A stretch of DNA of 64,000 nt from Pseudomonadota bacterium (GTDB lineage: Bacteria; Myxococcota; Myxococcia; Myxococcales; Myxococcaceae), in NCBI GenBank assembly GCA_023423535.1, contig JAFAFL010000109.1:124001-188000 (forward strand), read 5' to 3'. The translations under genes and the position numbers were made by a program. The first letter of the stretch is position 1. Each line of letters opens with the position of its first letter. Of this stretch, positions 50,367-62,620 are shown piece after piece. The notes below the pieces were generated by a model. It did not search any database, was not told the origin of the DNA, and saw only the letters and a list, made by a program, of their open reading frames with translations.

Positions 50367-51326
50367 CCGCTCGCCGCAGCGGCAGTGCTCCTCGGGTTGG
50401 GGTCTCTCCTCGCCGCGGCGCCGGCCCACGCACAGGAGGCACCCGCCGTGCGCGAGGCGACGGACTTCGAGCGGTACCTCGCGGCGGCGGTGCGGCTGTA
50501 CGAGAACCTCGAGTACGAGCGCGCGCTGGAGCAGCTGGAGCGGGCGAAGCGCTTCTCGCGGGGCGCGGACGACGACGTGCTGCTCGCGCTCTACGAGGGC
50601 GTGGTGCGCGCGGATCTCGGTGAGGCGGAGACCGCGCGCGCGGCGTTCAAGACGGGCCTGTTGCTCGACCCGGAGGCGAAGCTCCCGGTGAAGGTGTCGC
50701 CCAAGGTCGCGCGTGAGTTCGAGGCGATGCGCGCCGAGGCAAAGCGCGAGCTGGCGCCGCTCATCGCCCGGCGGGAGGCCGAGCACCGCCAGCGCGAGGC
50801 AGCGGCGAAGGCCGACGAGGCCAAACGTGAGCGCGAGGCAGCCGCGCGAACCGAGGCGGACCGGCGGGCTCGGGAGGAGGCAGCGCGCGCGGGTTCGCAG
50901 GCGCCCGCCACCTCGCCGTCGAAGCCGGGTGACGCCGACCACCGGAGCCCGAACGGCGGACGGGACGAGCGCATCGCGGTGGCGCCGGACCGGCCGGAGC
51001 GGTCCCGGCTGACGGATCCGGGACCTTCGTCCGATGCACTCGGGCCCTCACTCCGCGACACGCCGCCGCGCCGAAAGCCGGCCGTGGTGCCGTGGGTGTT
51101 CGGGGGGCTGGCGGTCGCCGCGGGAGGGGCGGGCGGCTACTTCGGGATGCAGTCGCGCGACAGCGTGGATGCAGCGCGTGGGGCAGCGGGACAGCGGGAG
51201 ACGGCGGACCACCTCGGCCGGGCGCAGGTACAGGCGCGCAACGCCAACATCCTCTTCGCCGCAGCCGGGACCGCAGCTGTGGGCGCGCTCATCAGCGCGC
51301 TCGTCGCCACCGCCGACGCGCCCTGA
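50295..51326 (+). CDS. Secreted protein with N-terminal TPR-like helices and a C-terminal membrane helix
   Basis: 343 residues from ATG 50295, which has GAGG about 10 bases upstream; ATG 50349 is an alternative. Signal peptide MQYISGPLAAAAVLLGLGSL then PAHAQ. Residues ~50-150 are TPR-like (AAVRLYENLEYERALEQLER; ARAAFKTGLLLDPEAKLP). A long Ala/Arg/Glu coiled coil follows, then an Asp/Pro linker and a transmembrane helix (VPWVFGGLAVAAGGAGGYF) with a final helical/Ala-rich tail. Family not recognised; similar architectures are common in myxobacteria beside protein kinases. The convergent Ser/Thr kinase gene ends 45 bases away. Confidence 0.6.
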   Translation: MKYTSSTCDGRRHLFARYMQYISGPLAAAAVLLGLGSLLAAAPAHAQEAPAVREATDFERYLAAAVRLYENLEYERALEQLERAKRFSRGADDDVLLALYEGVVRADLGEAETARAAFKTGLLLDPEAKLPVKVSPKVAREFEAMRAEAKRELAPLIARREAEHRQREAAAKADEAKREREAAARTEADRRAREEAARAGSQAPATSPSKPGDADHRSPNGGRDERIAVAPDRPERSRLTDPGPSSDALGPSLRDTPPRRKPAVVPWVFGGLAVAAGGAGGYFGMQSRDSVDAARGAAGQRETADHLGRAQVQARNANILFAAAGTAAVGALISALVATADAP

Positions 51327-51371
51327 ACCTGCGCGGCGCCGCCTCCGCGAAGCTCACCCAGCCGGCGGCGC

Positions 51372-53480
51372 CTACTCCGCGAGGTTGAACCGGAACACGT
51401 TCTGGCCGGGCTTGACGGTCACCGTCTGCGTGACCTCCTTGCCCAGCTCCGCGTTCACGAGGCGGACGCTGTGCGTTCCCTCGAAGAGCTCCACCGCCGA
51501 GAACGGCGTCTGGCCCAAGGGCTTTCCGTCGAGAAACACGTTCGCGTACGGGCGGACGCGGAACTCGAGGGTCGCCTTCTCGGCGACGACGCGCAGGGTC
51601 CCGTTGTCGCCATCGGTGACGCGGAAGTGCTCCTTCTTCCGGACGCCCTTCTGCGAGTCGTAGATCTCGACTTCGACGTCTCCCGGCGAGACACCCTGCA
51701 CCCGCACGGGCGCGAGGCCCACGAACTTCCCGTTCACGCGCACCTGCGCCGGGGGGCTCGACTCGACGCGGAAGAACGCGCGCTCGGTCGCTGCCACCGC
51801 GCGGGTGCCGGTTGGCGCGGCGGGCTTCGCAGCATCCGAAGCCGCACCCGCACCCGCAGCGGGTACAGGCGCCGCGGCCGCGACGACGCGGCGCTCCGGG
51901 CCCCTCCTCCGATCGCGCCCCGTCCCGTTCGGAGTCTTCGCGGCTGCAGCGACCACCTCGGGCTCCGTCGCCACGGCGGGCGCCTGGGATTCGGCCACCG
52001 CCTCCGGTGCCTCTACAACTGCCGCCGGCGCTGCCTCGACCTCGAGCGCGGGCACGGGCGCCTGCGCCACCTCCGCCACAGGCGCGACCTCCACCGCCTC
52101 GGCGGCGCGAGCAGCCACAGGAGCCGGGGCTTCGGCACGCGCGCCCCGCTCCACCGGTGTCCCCTCCGAGCGCAGCAGCACGAGCGCGAGGATCGCAGCG
52201 CCGAGCGCACCGACACCGCCCAACGCGATCATCGGCAGACGACTCCTGCGCGACGGAGCCGCGGCGAGCGCCACGGTCTCGCGGCCCGGCCGCTCCGGGA
52301 TCGTCATGCTCTCCTGCGCGGTCACCGGCACGCGCGCCATGAGCGACTGCGCGAGCTTTCCGACCTCCACCTGCTCGGCATCCGGCAGGGACGCGGGCGT
52401 GCGTTCCACCGCAGCACGGGCCGGCGCGGCGGACCCGGCGGTGGACGCTTCACCCGGCCTGGACCTCGTGAGCGGACCACTGCCGGAAGGGCGGGCCGGC
52501 GCGACGGACATCGGGGTGCGGACGGTGGCATCCGGATCCGCGGGAGCGCTCGCCTCGGCGACCATCGCGGCGAGCTCGAAGCCTCCCACCGGTTCTCCGT
52601 GGGTGACGATGAAGCGCTCGAGGTCCGCCTGCATCGCGCGGCAGGTCGGGTAGCGGCCCTCGCGATCCTTGGAGAGCGCGCGCTCGAGGATCGCGGCCAG
52701 CGCGGGCGGCACGTCCGGACGGCGCTCCGAGATGGGGATGAGCTGCTCGAAGAGGATGGCCTGCATGATCGCCACGTCGCTCTTCGCGTCGAACGGGCGC
52801 GAGCCGGCGAGCAGCTCGTAGAGCACCATCCCCAGCGCGAACACGTCCGCGCGCCGATCCAATGCCTTCGCCTGGAGCTGCTCCGGCGGCATGTACGCGA
52901 GCTTCCCCTTCACCACGCCGGTGCGCGTGATGTGGGTCTGGTCGGCGGCCTTGGCGATGCCGAAGTCCACGACCTTCACCGCGCCGTTGCGCGACATGAG
53001 GACGTTGTCGGGGCTGATGTCGCGGTGGATGAGCCCGAGGTGCGCGCCGGTCACCGGGTCGCGGAACTCGTGCGCGTAGTCGAGCCCCTCCGCCGCGAGC
53101 GAGATGATCTTCGCGCAGTGGGCGAACGGGAGCGCCCGACCCGACTTCGCGGCTCGCCGGAAGAGCGCGCGCAGGTTCGGCCCGTCGATGTACTCCATGG
53201 CGAGGAACCACGCGCCGTCGGACTCGCCGAAGTCGAAGATCTGCACCACGTTCGGGTGGTTGAGCTGCGCCGCGAGCCGCGCCTCGGCGAGAAACATCTG
53301 CACGAAGTTCTCGTCCTGCGCGAGGTGCGGAAGGATCCGCTTCACCACGCAGGTCTTCTCGAAGCCCATCGGCCCCGCGGCGCGCGCGAGAAAGACCTCG
53401 GCCATGCCGCCCATCGCCAGGCGCCGGAGGATCTCGTAGCGGCCGATCTGCGCGGGAGGGGAGTCGTTCAATCCAGACAC
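51372..53480 (-). CDS. Ser/Thr protein kinase with C-terminal PEGA domains
   Basis: 702 residues from GTG 53480. The Hanks-type kinase domain (~14-290) has the Gly loop AMGGMAEVF, Lys in CVVKRI, catalytic HRDISPDN, DFGIAKA and the activation-segment GKLAYMPPEQ. A Pro/Ala-rich region with possible phosphosites leads to a transmembrane helix (IALGGVGALGAAILALVLL, ~415-435) and two PEGA domains (PPAQVRVNGKFVGLAPV; YANVFLDGKPLGQTPF). PEGA domains bind surface glycans or proteins. It may phosphorylate FHA-binding proteins such as that encoded at 45501. Confidence 0.95.
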   Translation of the reverse strand: MSGLNDSPPAQIGRYEILRRLAMGGMAEVFLARAAGPMGFEKTCVVKRILPHLAQDENFVQMFLAEARLAAQLNHPNVVQIFDFGESDGAWFLAMEYIDGPNLRALFRRAAKSGRALPFAHCAKIISLAAEGLDYAHEFRDPVTGAHLGLIHRDISPDNVLMSRNGAVKVVDFGIAKAADQTHITRTGVVKGKLAYMPPEQLQAKALDRRADVFALGMVLYELLAGSRPFDAKSDVAIMQAILFEQLIPISERRPDVPPALAAILERALSKDREGRYPTCRAMQADLERFIVTHGEPVGGFELAAMVAEASAPADPDATVRTPMSVAPARPSGSGPLTRSRPGEASTAGSAAPARAAVERTPASLPDAEQVEVGKLAQSLMARVPVTAQESMTIPERPGRETVALAAAPSRRSRLPMIALGGVGALGAAILALVLLRSEGTPVERGARAEAPAPVAARAAEAVEVAPVAEVAQAPVPALEVEAAPAAVVEAPEAVAESQAPAVATEPEVVAAAAKTPNGTGRDRRRGPERRVVAAAAPVPAAGAGAASDAAKPAAPTGTRAVAATERAFFRVESSPPAQVRVNGKFVGLAPVRVQGVSPGDVEVEIYDSQKGVRKKEHFRVTDGDNGTLRVVAEKATLEFRVRPYANVFLDGKPLGQTPFSAVELFEGTHSVRLVNAELGKEVTQTVTVKPGQNVFRFNLAE

Positions 53481-53647
53481 CGCCGCATCATACCCGCGCT
53501 CCGCTTCACCGCCGCGATGCAGGGACCGCGCACCTCAATCGGCTGCCGTCTCCATTCTCTCGATGTCGTATGGTCCCCGGCCGAGCAGGCTGCGTCAGAC
53601 CGAGTCAGGCTGCGCGATCAGAGCAGGTCAGAGGGAGGGATTCCATC

Positions 53648-55450
53648 ATGGGGCGCAAGGGCCAGAACGGCGGGGCGATCATTGCGGAGAGCCTCGTGGC
53701 GCAGGGCGTGCGGCATCTCTTCACGCTTTGCGGCGGGCACATCTCGCCGATCCTCGTGGAGTCGAAGGCGAGGGGCGTGCAGGTGGTGGACGTGCGCGAC
53801 GAGGGCCACGCCGTCTTCGCGGCGGACGCGGTGGCGCGGATGACCGGCATCCCGGGCGTGGCGGCGGTGACCGCGGGCCCCGGCGTGACGAACACGGTGA
53901 CCGCGGTGAAGAACGCGCAGATGGCGCAGTCGCCGCTGGTCATCCTCGGCGGCGCCACGGCCACCGTGCTCAAGGGCCGCGGCTCCCTGCAGGACATCGA
54001 TCAGCTCTCGCTGATGAAGCCCGTCACCAAGTGGGCGACGACGGTGAAGACGCGCTCGGCATTGGGGCCGGTGATGGAGCGGGCCTTCGCCACCGCGCGC
54101 TCGGGCATCCCCGGCCCGGTCTTCGTCGAGGTCCCCGTCGATCTCCTCTACGACGAGAAGGTCGTGCGCGACTGGTACATGAAGGACGCCGGCGTGAAGG
54201 ACGCGGACAACCTCGGTGCGAGGCTCCTCAAGCTCTATCTCGAGGGCCACCTCTACCGGCAGTTCAACCAGCCCTACGTCCCCGCCAGCGCTCCGGCCGA
54301 GAAGCTCAAGGCCAACCTGAACCTGCCTTCACTTTCCGCCGTCGCCGCGCAGTTGCCGCGCGTTCCCCGCACCGCCGCCGCGCAGGTGAAGCTCGTGGCG
54401 CAGCGGGTGGCGCAGGCGAAGCGGCCGGTGCTCGTCATCGGCAGCCAGGCGCTGGTGAACACGCCGGACGCGCACCGGCTGGCGGACGCGGTGTTGCGGC
54501 TCGGGGTGCCCACCTTCCTCGGCGGCAGCGCGCGCGGGCTCCTCGGCCGGCGCAGCGAGATCCAGTTCCGGCACCACCGCAACAAGGCGCTGAAGGAGGC
54601 GGACCTCGTGCTCGTGGCGGGCTTCCCGTTCGACTTCCGGCTCGGCTACGGCATGAGCATCGGCCGCAAGGCGGAGGTCGTCTCGATCAACCTGTCGCCC
54701 GAGGAGCTGACGAAGAACCGCCGCCCGGAGATCGCGGTGAACATGCACCCCGGCGAGTTCCTCGTGCGGCTGAGCGAGAAGGTGCAGGTCTCCTCCGCCG
54801 GCATCGACGAGTGGACGACGAAGCTTCGCGCGCGCGAGGACGAGCGCGAAGCGGAGATCGGCTCGCGGGCCAGCGCCGGCGCGAGCCCGGTGGACCCGGT
54901 CCACTTCTTCCTCCGCCTCGAGGAGAAGATGGCCGACGACGCGGTGCTCATCGTGGACGGCGGCGACTTCGTGGCCACGGCCTCCTACATCGTGCGTCCG
55001 CGCGCGCCGCTCTCCTGGCTCGACCCGGGCGTGTTCGGCACGCTCGGCGTGGGCGGCGGCTTCGCGGTGGGCGCGGGCGTGGCGAGGCCGGGGAAGGAGA
55101 TCTGGCTCCTCTACGGAGACGGCTCCTCCGCCTATTCGCTCAGCGAGTTCGACACCTTCGCCCGTCACGGCCTCGCGCCGATCGCGGTGATCGGCAACGA
55201 CGGCGCGTGGGCGCAGATCGCGCGCGACCAGGTGGAGATCCTCGGCGACGACGTGGGCACCGTGCTCGCGCGCACCGACTACCATGCGGTCGCCGAGGGC
55301 TACGGCGGCAAGGGCCTGCTGCTCACCGATCCGGATCGCATCGATGCGACGATCGACGAGGCGAAGCGGCTCTCGCGCGAGGGCAAGCCCGTCTGCATCA
55401 ACCTGCACATCGCCCGCAGCGACTTCCGCAAGGGCTCCCTCTCCATCTGA
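53648..55450 (+). CDS. Thiamine-diphosphate enzyme, ILVBL/acetolactate-synthase-like
   Basis: 600 residues from ATG 53648, with GAGGGAGG upstream. The ThDP fold has the catalytic Glu in VDVRDEGHAVFAADAVAR, a pyrophosphate domain near the C-terminus (LYGDGSSAYSLSEFDTFARH, then VIGNDGAWAQ) and a central domain with a degenerate FAD site. It is closer to the ILVBL/2-hydroxyacyl-CoA lyase branch than to true acetolactate synthase. It may cleave 2-hydroxyacyl-CoA or ligate 2-oxo acids. No branched-chain gene is near. The secreted protein at 55466 follows by 15 bases. Confidence 0.88.
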   Translation: MGRKGQNGGAIIAESLVAQGVRHLFTLCGGHISPILVESKARGVQVVDVRDEGHAVFAADAVARMTGIPGVAAVTAGPGVTNTVTAVKNAQMAQSPLVILGGATATVLKGRGSLQDIDQLSLMKPVTKWATTVKTRSALGPVMERAFATARSGIPGPVFVEVPVDLLYDEKVVRDWYMKDAGVKDADNLGARLLKLYLEGHLYRQFNQPYVPASAPAEKLKANLNLPSLSAVAAQLPRVPRTAAAQVKLVAQRVAQAKRPVLVIGSQALVNTPDAHRLADAVLRLGVPTFLGGSARGLLGRRSEIQFRHHRNKALKEADLVLVAGFPFDFRLGYGMSIGRKAEVVSINLSPEELTKNRRPEIAVNMHPGEFLVRLSEKVQVSSAGIDEWTTKLRAREDEREAEIGSRASAGASPVDPVHFFLRLEEKMADDAVLIVDGGDFVATASYIVRPRAPLSWLDPGVFGTLGVGGGFAVGAGVARPGKEIWLLYGDGSSAYSLSEFDTFARHGLAPIAVIGNDGAWAQIARDQVEILGDDVGTVLARTDYHAVAEGYGGKGLLLTDPDRIDATIDEAKRLSREGKPVCINLHIARSDFRKGSLSI

Positions 55451-55465
55451 CTCCCCGCGCACTCC

Positions 55466-57106
55466 ATGACCACCACTCCTCGAACCTTCGCGCTCCTCCT
55501 TGCCGGCCTCACCGCGGTCGCGCCACAGCTCGCCCTCGCGCAGACCTTCAAGCCCTTCACCGCGCCGGGCCTCTTCCGGGTGAACCTCCCCAGCGAGCCG
55601 GAGCTGCAGGACGAGACCGAGGGCAACTACCGCAGCCGCCAGTGGCTGTCGGAGACGGAGGACGCGGTGTTCGCGGTCTCGGTGGACGAGGTCTCCGGCC
55701 CCGAGGCACCGAAGCCGGACGGGTGGTTCATCGGCAACGCGCGTGAGCTCGTCGAGGGATTCGGCGAGGGCGAGGACGTGAGGGTCCGCGACGTCACCCA
55801 CCGCGGCCTCACCGGCAAGCGCCTCACCGCGCCGGGGATCGAAGCAGTGGTCTTCGTCCAGGCGGGCGTGCGCGCCGTCTCGCTCTTCGTCCTCCACGGC
55901 GGCGAGGCCCCGGGACAGACGCAGGCGTTCTTCGACTCGCTGGAGCTCCTCGGCAACCCGTCGCTCGCGAAGAACACGGCGCCGCAGCCGTCGGATGGAA
56001 CGGCGACGGGCGAGGCGAAGGCCCCGAGCTCCGGTGGGGGCGGGCTGTCGAAGCTCTTCGGCGGCGGGCGCAAGACGCAGTCGCTGGAGGGCTTCGAGCG
56101 CCTGAAGCCGGACGCAGAGTTCTCCGTGATGATGCCGTACGGGACGGAGAAGGAGGAGGAGTCGAAGTCGCCTCCGGCCGGGACCTGGGCCGGCAATCAC
56201 GGGCCGGTGCTCTACGTGGTCGAGTACACCACGATTCCGGTGGACGTCCTCGAGAGCGAACCCGCTTCGGAGTTCCTCTCGAACCGGATGAACCGTCGCG
56301 TGAACAGCGCGAAGGGGCGGCTCATCGACAGCAGCCGGACGTCGCTCAAGGGCTATCCGGGCCGCGAGTTCACCATCGAGGACGCGGACAGCCTGACCGA
56401 TACCCGCGCCTACCTCGTGGGGACGCGCCTCTACATGCTCAGCGTGTTCCGCAGGCGCGGCGTGGAAGCGCCGGAGAGGGACGCCTTCTTCCGCTCGCTG
56501 GAGCTCCACTACCTTCCTCCGCAGGTGAAGGCGGGCCGCGCGTCGACCGCCATTCCGGTGCGCGAGCAGCGTCCGTTCGCGCTCGGCGTCGAAGGCGGCT
56601 GGAACGGGCTCACCGGCCTCGGCGGCGTGGCGACGTACTACGTCATTCCCCAGCTCGCGGTGGACGCAGGCGTGGGGCGCGGCAACTCGGGCCTGCGAGG
56701 TTCGGCGCGGCTGCGCTACCTGCCGCTCACGGACAACTTCACCCCGCACCTCGGCGCCGGCGTGCAGTACGGGCTCGGCCTCTCCTCGCCGGTGGAGCGC
56801 GAGCAGATCCCCCACACGCCGCCCGGAGGCGAGCCCATCGACCGCGAGGACCTTCCGCCCGGCACGCAGTGGCCGACCTACGATCTGGGCATCGGGTCGC
56901 AGCTGCGGCTGCAGGCGGTGGTCGGCGTCGATCTCGTCACCGACGGCGGCTTCAACCTCGTCCTCAACGTGGGCTACTCGTATCCCGTGGGCGGCAACAA
57001 CTTCCGCTACGCCGGCTACACCCCGACGGTGGAGGAGCGGAAGAGCGACGCCTTCAACTACGGCGGCGGCTACGCGGCGTCGGTGCAGCTGGGCTACGCG
57101 TTCTAG
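55466..57106 (+). CDS. Secreted two-part protein with C-terminal beta-barrel-like domain
   Basis: 546 residues with a signal peptide (LLLAGLTAVAPQLALAQ). Residues ~26-165 and ~205-355 are two similar globular halves (PFTAPGLFRVNLPSEPELQD; GFERLKPDAEFSVMMPYG; RSLELHYLP and DSLELLGNP close each) separated by a Gly/Ser linker. The C-terminal ~180 residues are barrel-like (PFALGVEGGWNGLTGLGGVA; LRLQAVVGVDLVTDG) and end ASVQLGYAF, an aromatic C-terminus typical of outer membrane proteins. Family not recognised. It probably shares a transcript with the ThDP gene. Confidence 0.65.
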   Translation: MTTTPRTFALLLAGLTAVAPQLALAQTFKPFTAPGLFRVNLPSEPELQDETEGNYRSRQWLSETEDAVFAVSVDEVSGPEAPKPDGWFIGNARELVEGFGEGEDVRVRDVTHRGLTGKRLTAPGIEAVVFVQAGVRAVSLFVLHGGEAPGQTQAFFDSLELLGNPSLAKNTAPQPSDGTATGEAKAPSSGGGGLSKLFGGGRKTQSLEGFERLKPDAEFSVMMPYGTEKEEESKSPPAGTWAGNHGPVLYVVEYTTIPVDVLESEPASEFLSNRMNRRVNSAKGRLIDSSRTSLKGYPGREFTIEDADSLTDTRAYLVGTRLYMLSVFRRRGVEAPERDAFFRSLELHYLPPQVKAGRASTAIPVREQRPFALGVEGGWNGLTGLGGVATYYVIPQLAVDAGVGRGNSGLRGSARLRYLPLTDNFTPHLGAGVQYGLGLSSPVEREQIPHTPPGGEPIDREDLPPGTQWPTYDLGIGSQLRLQAVVGVDLVTDGGFNLVLNVGYSYPVGGNNFRYAGYTPTVEERKSDAFNYGGGYAASVQLGYAF

Positions 57107-57189
57107 AGCGCCCGAAAGTCCAACGGACTGTCTCCGCGCCGCTGTGGACTCCCCCGTTCGTCCTGCTATGAGGCGGCGCGGAGGTGGCC

Positions 57190-59883
<2,694 letters not shown>

Positions 59884-59909
59884 CCCCCTGGCGAATCGAG
59901 TGCCGACCG

Positions 59910-59948
59910 GCCCCGCCCTCTCCTCTGCGAGGGGCGGGGCTTTCATTT
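59910..59948 (+). terminator. Intrinsic terminator of acnA
   Basis: GCCCCGCCC (59910-59918) pairs with GGGCGGGGC (59932-59940) across a 13-base loop, followed by TTTCATTTT. It lies 26 bases after the aconitase stop. This is the clearest terminator in the window. Confidence 0.9.
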
Positions 59949-60004
59949 TCCGCTGATCCTGCGCGCAGTTGCGGGACCCTGCCGGTGCGGGGATGCTTCC
60001 GCGC

Positions 60005-60640
60005 ATGTCCGCGCTCCTCGTGCTCGCCCTGCTCGCGTCGTCGTCCGATGCCCCCATGCCGCTGCCGGCCACCGCGCAGGCCTCCGCACCGGTCGAGGCG
60101 AGGGAAACGGCAAGGCCCGCCGAGCTGGAGCTGATCATCCCCGAGCGCCTCATCGAGGAGCTGCTCACCGCCGCCGCTCCGTTCGACAGGGTCATCCATC
60201 AGGAGGTCGCGGCGTTCGGGCTGACGCAGCGGGTGCGGCTGGACCTTCGCCTCATGCGGCCGCGGGTGAAGGTCGCGAAGGAGGGCGTGCGGGTGACCTT
60301 CGACTACGACCTGCGCGGCCCCGCCGGACTCTCCGCCCGAGGAGAGGTGACGCCCCTGCTGCAGCTGCGCGCGCTGCCGGGACGCGGCGTGCTCGAGGGA
60401 CGACTCACCGGCGCGAAGATCAGCGCCACCGCGCTCGAGGTTCCGCTCGACGACCTCGTGGATCCGGTGCTCATCCCCGCGATGGCCGAGGGACCGATGG
60501 AGGTGGGGCCGCAGACCGTCCACGCCGAGCTCTCCGCGCGCGAGGTCGTGCTGGAGGAGGGCCGGGTGCGCGTGCTCGGTGCGTGGCTCTTCCGCAAGGC
60601 GCCCGCCGCGCCGGCCAAGGTCAGCGCGGACGTTCCGTAG
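60005..60640 (+). CDS. Small secreted protein of unknown function
   Basis: 211 residues from ATG 60005 (ATG 59993 also possible). Signal-like start SALLVLALLASSSDAP. The domain has a repeated beta pattern (RVRLDLRLMRPRVKVAKEGV; VTFDYDLRGPAGLSARGEVT; VGPQTVHAELSAREVVLEEG), as in lipid- or surface-binding sandwich folds such as DUF4403/YceI-like proteins, but no firm match. It is separated from the AAA ATPase gene by 49 bases and has the higher GC of the older genome. Confidence 0.5.
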   Translation: MSALLVLALLASSSDAPMPLPATAQASAPVEARETARPAELELIIPERLIEELLTAAAPFDRVIHQEVAAFGLTQRVRLDLRLMRPRVKVAKEGVRVTFDYDLRGPAGLSARGEVTPLLQLRALPGRGVLEGRLTGAKISATALEVPLDDLVDPVLIPAMAEGPMEVGPQTVHAELSAREVVLEEGRVRVLGAWLFRKAPAAPAKVSADVP

Positions 60641-60689
60641 CAAGGAACATGGAAGCGGCGCGTCCGTGCCGGCGCGTTATGGTCGGCGC

Positions 60690-61877
60690 GTGATCGAGCA
60701 TCTCCTCCTCCGCAACTTCCGGGTCATTCGTGAGGCGCAGCTCCGCCTCGACCGGCTGACCGTCCTCGTCGGTGGGAACGGTGCCGGGAAGACCTCGGCG
60801 TTGCACGCGCTGCACCTGCTCTCACAGCTCGAGGCGGGCGTTCGTCTCTCCGAGATGCCGCTCCTGCGAGAGGGCCTGGAGCCGTTGGCCCGAATCGACG
60901 GGGAGGAGCGGGTTCGCGAATTCGAGCTGGAGGCCCGGGGCAAGGACGCAAACCAGAGGGAACGCACGGCCACGTTCAGTGCGCAGAAGCTCGAACAGGG
61001 TGCTGGAGCAGCGCCCCGGTGGGCCTGGAGCTACCGCGCACATGCCGCAGGTCAGCGCCCGTTCGAGGTCTCCGGTGATGAGGATGCGTTGGCGACGAAA
61101 GCCGGGTCGAACGGAGATCGGGCTGGAGACGGAGGGGTACTCCTTCGTCTCGACCCCGCACAGCTCGCGCTCCCGAGTGTGGAGCAAGGGGCGCCTTCGA
61201 ACCTCCGGATGAACGAGGCCGGCGCAGGCCTGGCGGCGGCGCTCTCCGGCATGGCGCTCAACCGCCCAGACGACTTCGCCGCGCTTCAGCAGGATCTGCG
61301 TTCCGTCGTCCCCGGCGTGCGGAGGATCCGCTTCGACCGCGTCGCGGTGACGGCCTCCGAGGTGGAGCTCGTGCACGTGGGTGCCGATCCCCAGGAGCTG
61401 CGGTTCCGGCGGACGTACCCGGCATTGAGAATCCTCCTCGACACCGACCAGGCGGAGGGCGTGCCCGCCGACGCGATCAGCGAGGGAACGCTCATCGTCC
61501 TGGGCCTTCTGGCGGTGCTCAGGACGAACGAGCGCCGAGGCCTTCTTCTGCTCGATGACGTGGACAGGGCGCTTCATCCGCTGGCCCAGCATCGGCTCCT
61601 CGAACTGCTTCGCGAATTCCTCGAGCGCCGGCCTGAGTTGCAGATCGTCGCCACGACGCACTCGCCGTACCTGCTGGACAAGCTGAAGTTCGAAGAGGTG
61701 CAGGTTGCAGCCCTCCTCGACGATGGAACGGCGTCCTTCGCTGGCTTCGATGAGCATCCCGCATACGAACGTTGGCGACAGGAGATGCATCCGGGAGAGT
61801 ACTGGTCCATCGCAGGCGAGAGCTGGATTCGTGAGAAGCGAAGGGGCGATCCCGAGAAGCACGAGCCTGCTCGATGA
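60690..61877 (+). CDS. RecF/OLD-like AAA ATPase (AAA_21 type)
   Basis: 395 residues from GTG 60690 (VIEHLLLRNFRVIREAQLRL). An ABC/SMC-like ATPase: Walker A VLVGGNGAGKTSAL (~33), signature ISEGTLIVLGLLAVL (~270), Walker B LLLLDDVDRALHP (~292, second acid is Asp) and H-loop VATTHSPYLLD (~325). Between them is a helical insertion (~80-230). The family includes OLD, Gabija GajA and PARIS AriA ATPases that sense phage or DNA ends. The companion gene starts inside its stop (ATGA). GC is visibly lower than in aconitase or the hydrolase, consistent with gene transfer. It has no nuclease domain of its own. Confidence 0.85.
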   Translation: MIEHLLLRNFRVIREAQLRLDRLTVLVGGNGAGKTSALHALHLLSQLEAGVRLSEMPLLREGLEPLARIDGEERVREFELEARGKDANQRERTATFSAQKLEQGAGAAPRWAWSYRAHAAGQRPFEVSGDEDALATKAGSNGDRAGDGGVLLRLDPAQLALPSVEQGAPSNLRMNEAGAGLAAALSGMALNRPDDFAALQQDLRSVVPGVRRIRFDRVAVTASEVELVHVGADPQELRFRRTYPALRILLDTDQAEGVPADAISEGTLIVLGLLAVLRTNERRGLLLLDDVDRALHPLAQHRLLELLREFLERRPELQIVATTHSPYLLDKLKFEEVQVAALLDDGTASFAGFDEHPAYERWRQEMHPGEYWSIAGESWIREKRRGDPEKHEPAR

Positions 61878-62620
61878 TCACGGTCGTATTCGTCTGTGAG
61901 GATCAGGCCGACTTCCGGCAGGCTGCCCACCTCGCGGACCGGGCCCTGCACGAGAGGCTGGCGTGGTTCGAGTCCGAGAACTGGGAGCATCTCCGCAGAC
62001 ACGCGGGGCTCGACGACAGCAAGCCGTTCGTGAAGTGGACGGAGGCTGTCAGGATTGCGAGGGACCGTGGAGTTCGCGCGAGTGGACAGTTTCGCGGCGA
62101 GCCAGGTGACTTCGACGCGGCTTCGGCAAGGCGCGTGCTTCTGCTGCTGTCGAAGGAATGCCCTTCTGCAGACGTGGTGGTGCTCCTGAGGGACGCTGAC
62201 GACCAAGGGCACGAGCGGCGTAACGGACTACGCCAGGCACGTGATGAGCGCGGATGGAACACTCGTGTCGTCGTTGGGGTGGCCCACGCGAAGCGCGAGG
62301 CGTGGGTGCTCGCCGGATTCGTCAGTGCTGACGACGAAGAGCGGCGCAGGCTGGCTGTTCTGAGGAACGAGCTCGGATTCGACCCAACCACCAACGCCGA
62401 ACGCCTCGACGCGAAGGCCGACGACGCCAAGCGCAGCGCGAAACGCGTACTCGAACTGCTCATCGGGGGTGATTTCAACCGGGAGGAGCGCTGCTGGACG
62501 GAGACGTCGCTCGCGCACCTTCGCCGAGCGGGCGCTGCGACGGGCCTGCCCGAATATCTCCAGGAGGCGGCGGAGGTGATGTCGGCCGCTCTCGATGTTC
62601 CTGCGGGTGCTCGCTCATGA
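61874..62620 (+). CDS. TOPRIM-like, DUF4276-type protein coupled to the AAA ATPase
   Basis: 248 residues from ATG 61874, overlapping the ATPase stop by 4 bases. It reads like a TOPRIM/DUF4276-type fold: acidic residue in VVFVCEDQADF (~9), DVVVLLRDADDQGHERRNGL (~95, D-x-D type) and VGVAHAKREAWVLAGF (~135, the 'E-A-W' segment of this family). Those acids would bind Mg2+ in a nuclease or primase-like site. With the ATPase it resembles two-gene defence modules in which an ATPase senses phage and the TOPRIM part attacks nucleic acid. Function is inferred from architecture. Its stop overlaps the next start (ATGA). Confidence 0.65.
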   Translation: MITVVFVCEDQADFRQAAHLADRALHERLAWFESENWEHLRRHAGLDDSKPFVKWTEAVRIARDRGVRASGQFRGEPGDFDAASARRVLLLLSKECPSADVVVLLRDADDQGHERRNGLRQARDERGWNTRVVVGVAHAKREAWVLAGFVSADDEERRRLAVLRNELGFDPTTNAERLDAKADDAKRSAKRVLELLIGGDFNREERCWTETSLAHLRRAGAATGLPEYLQEAAEVMSAALDVPAGARS

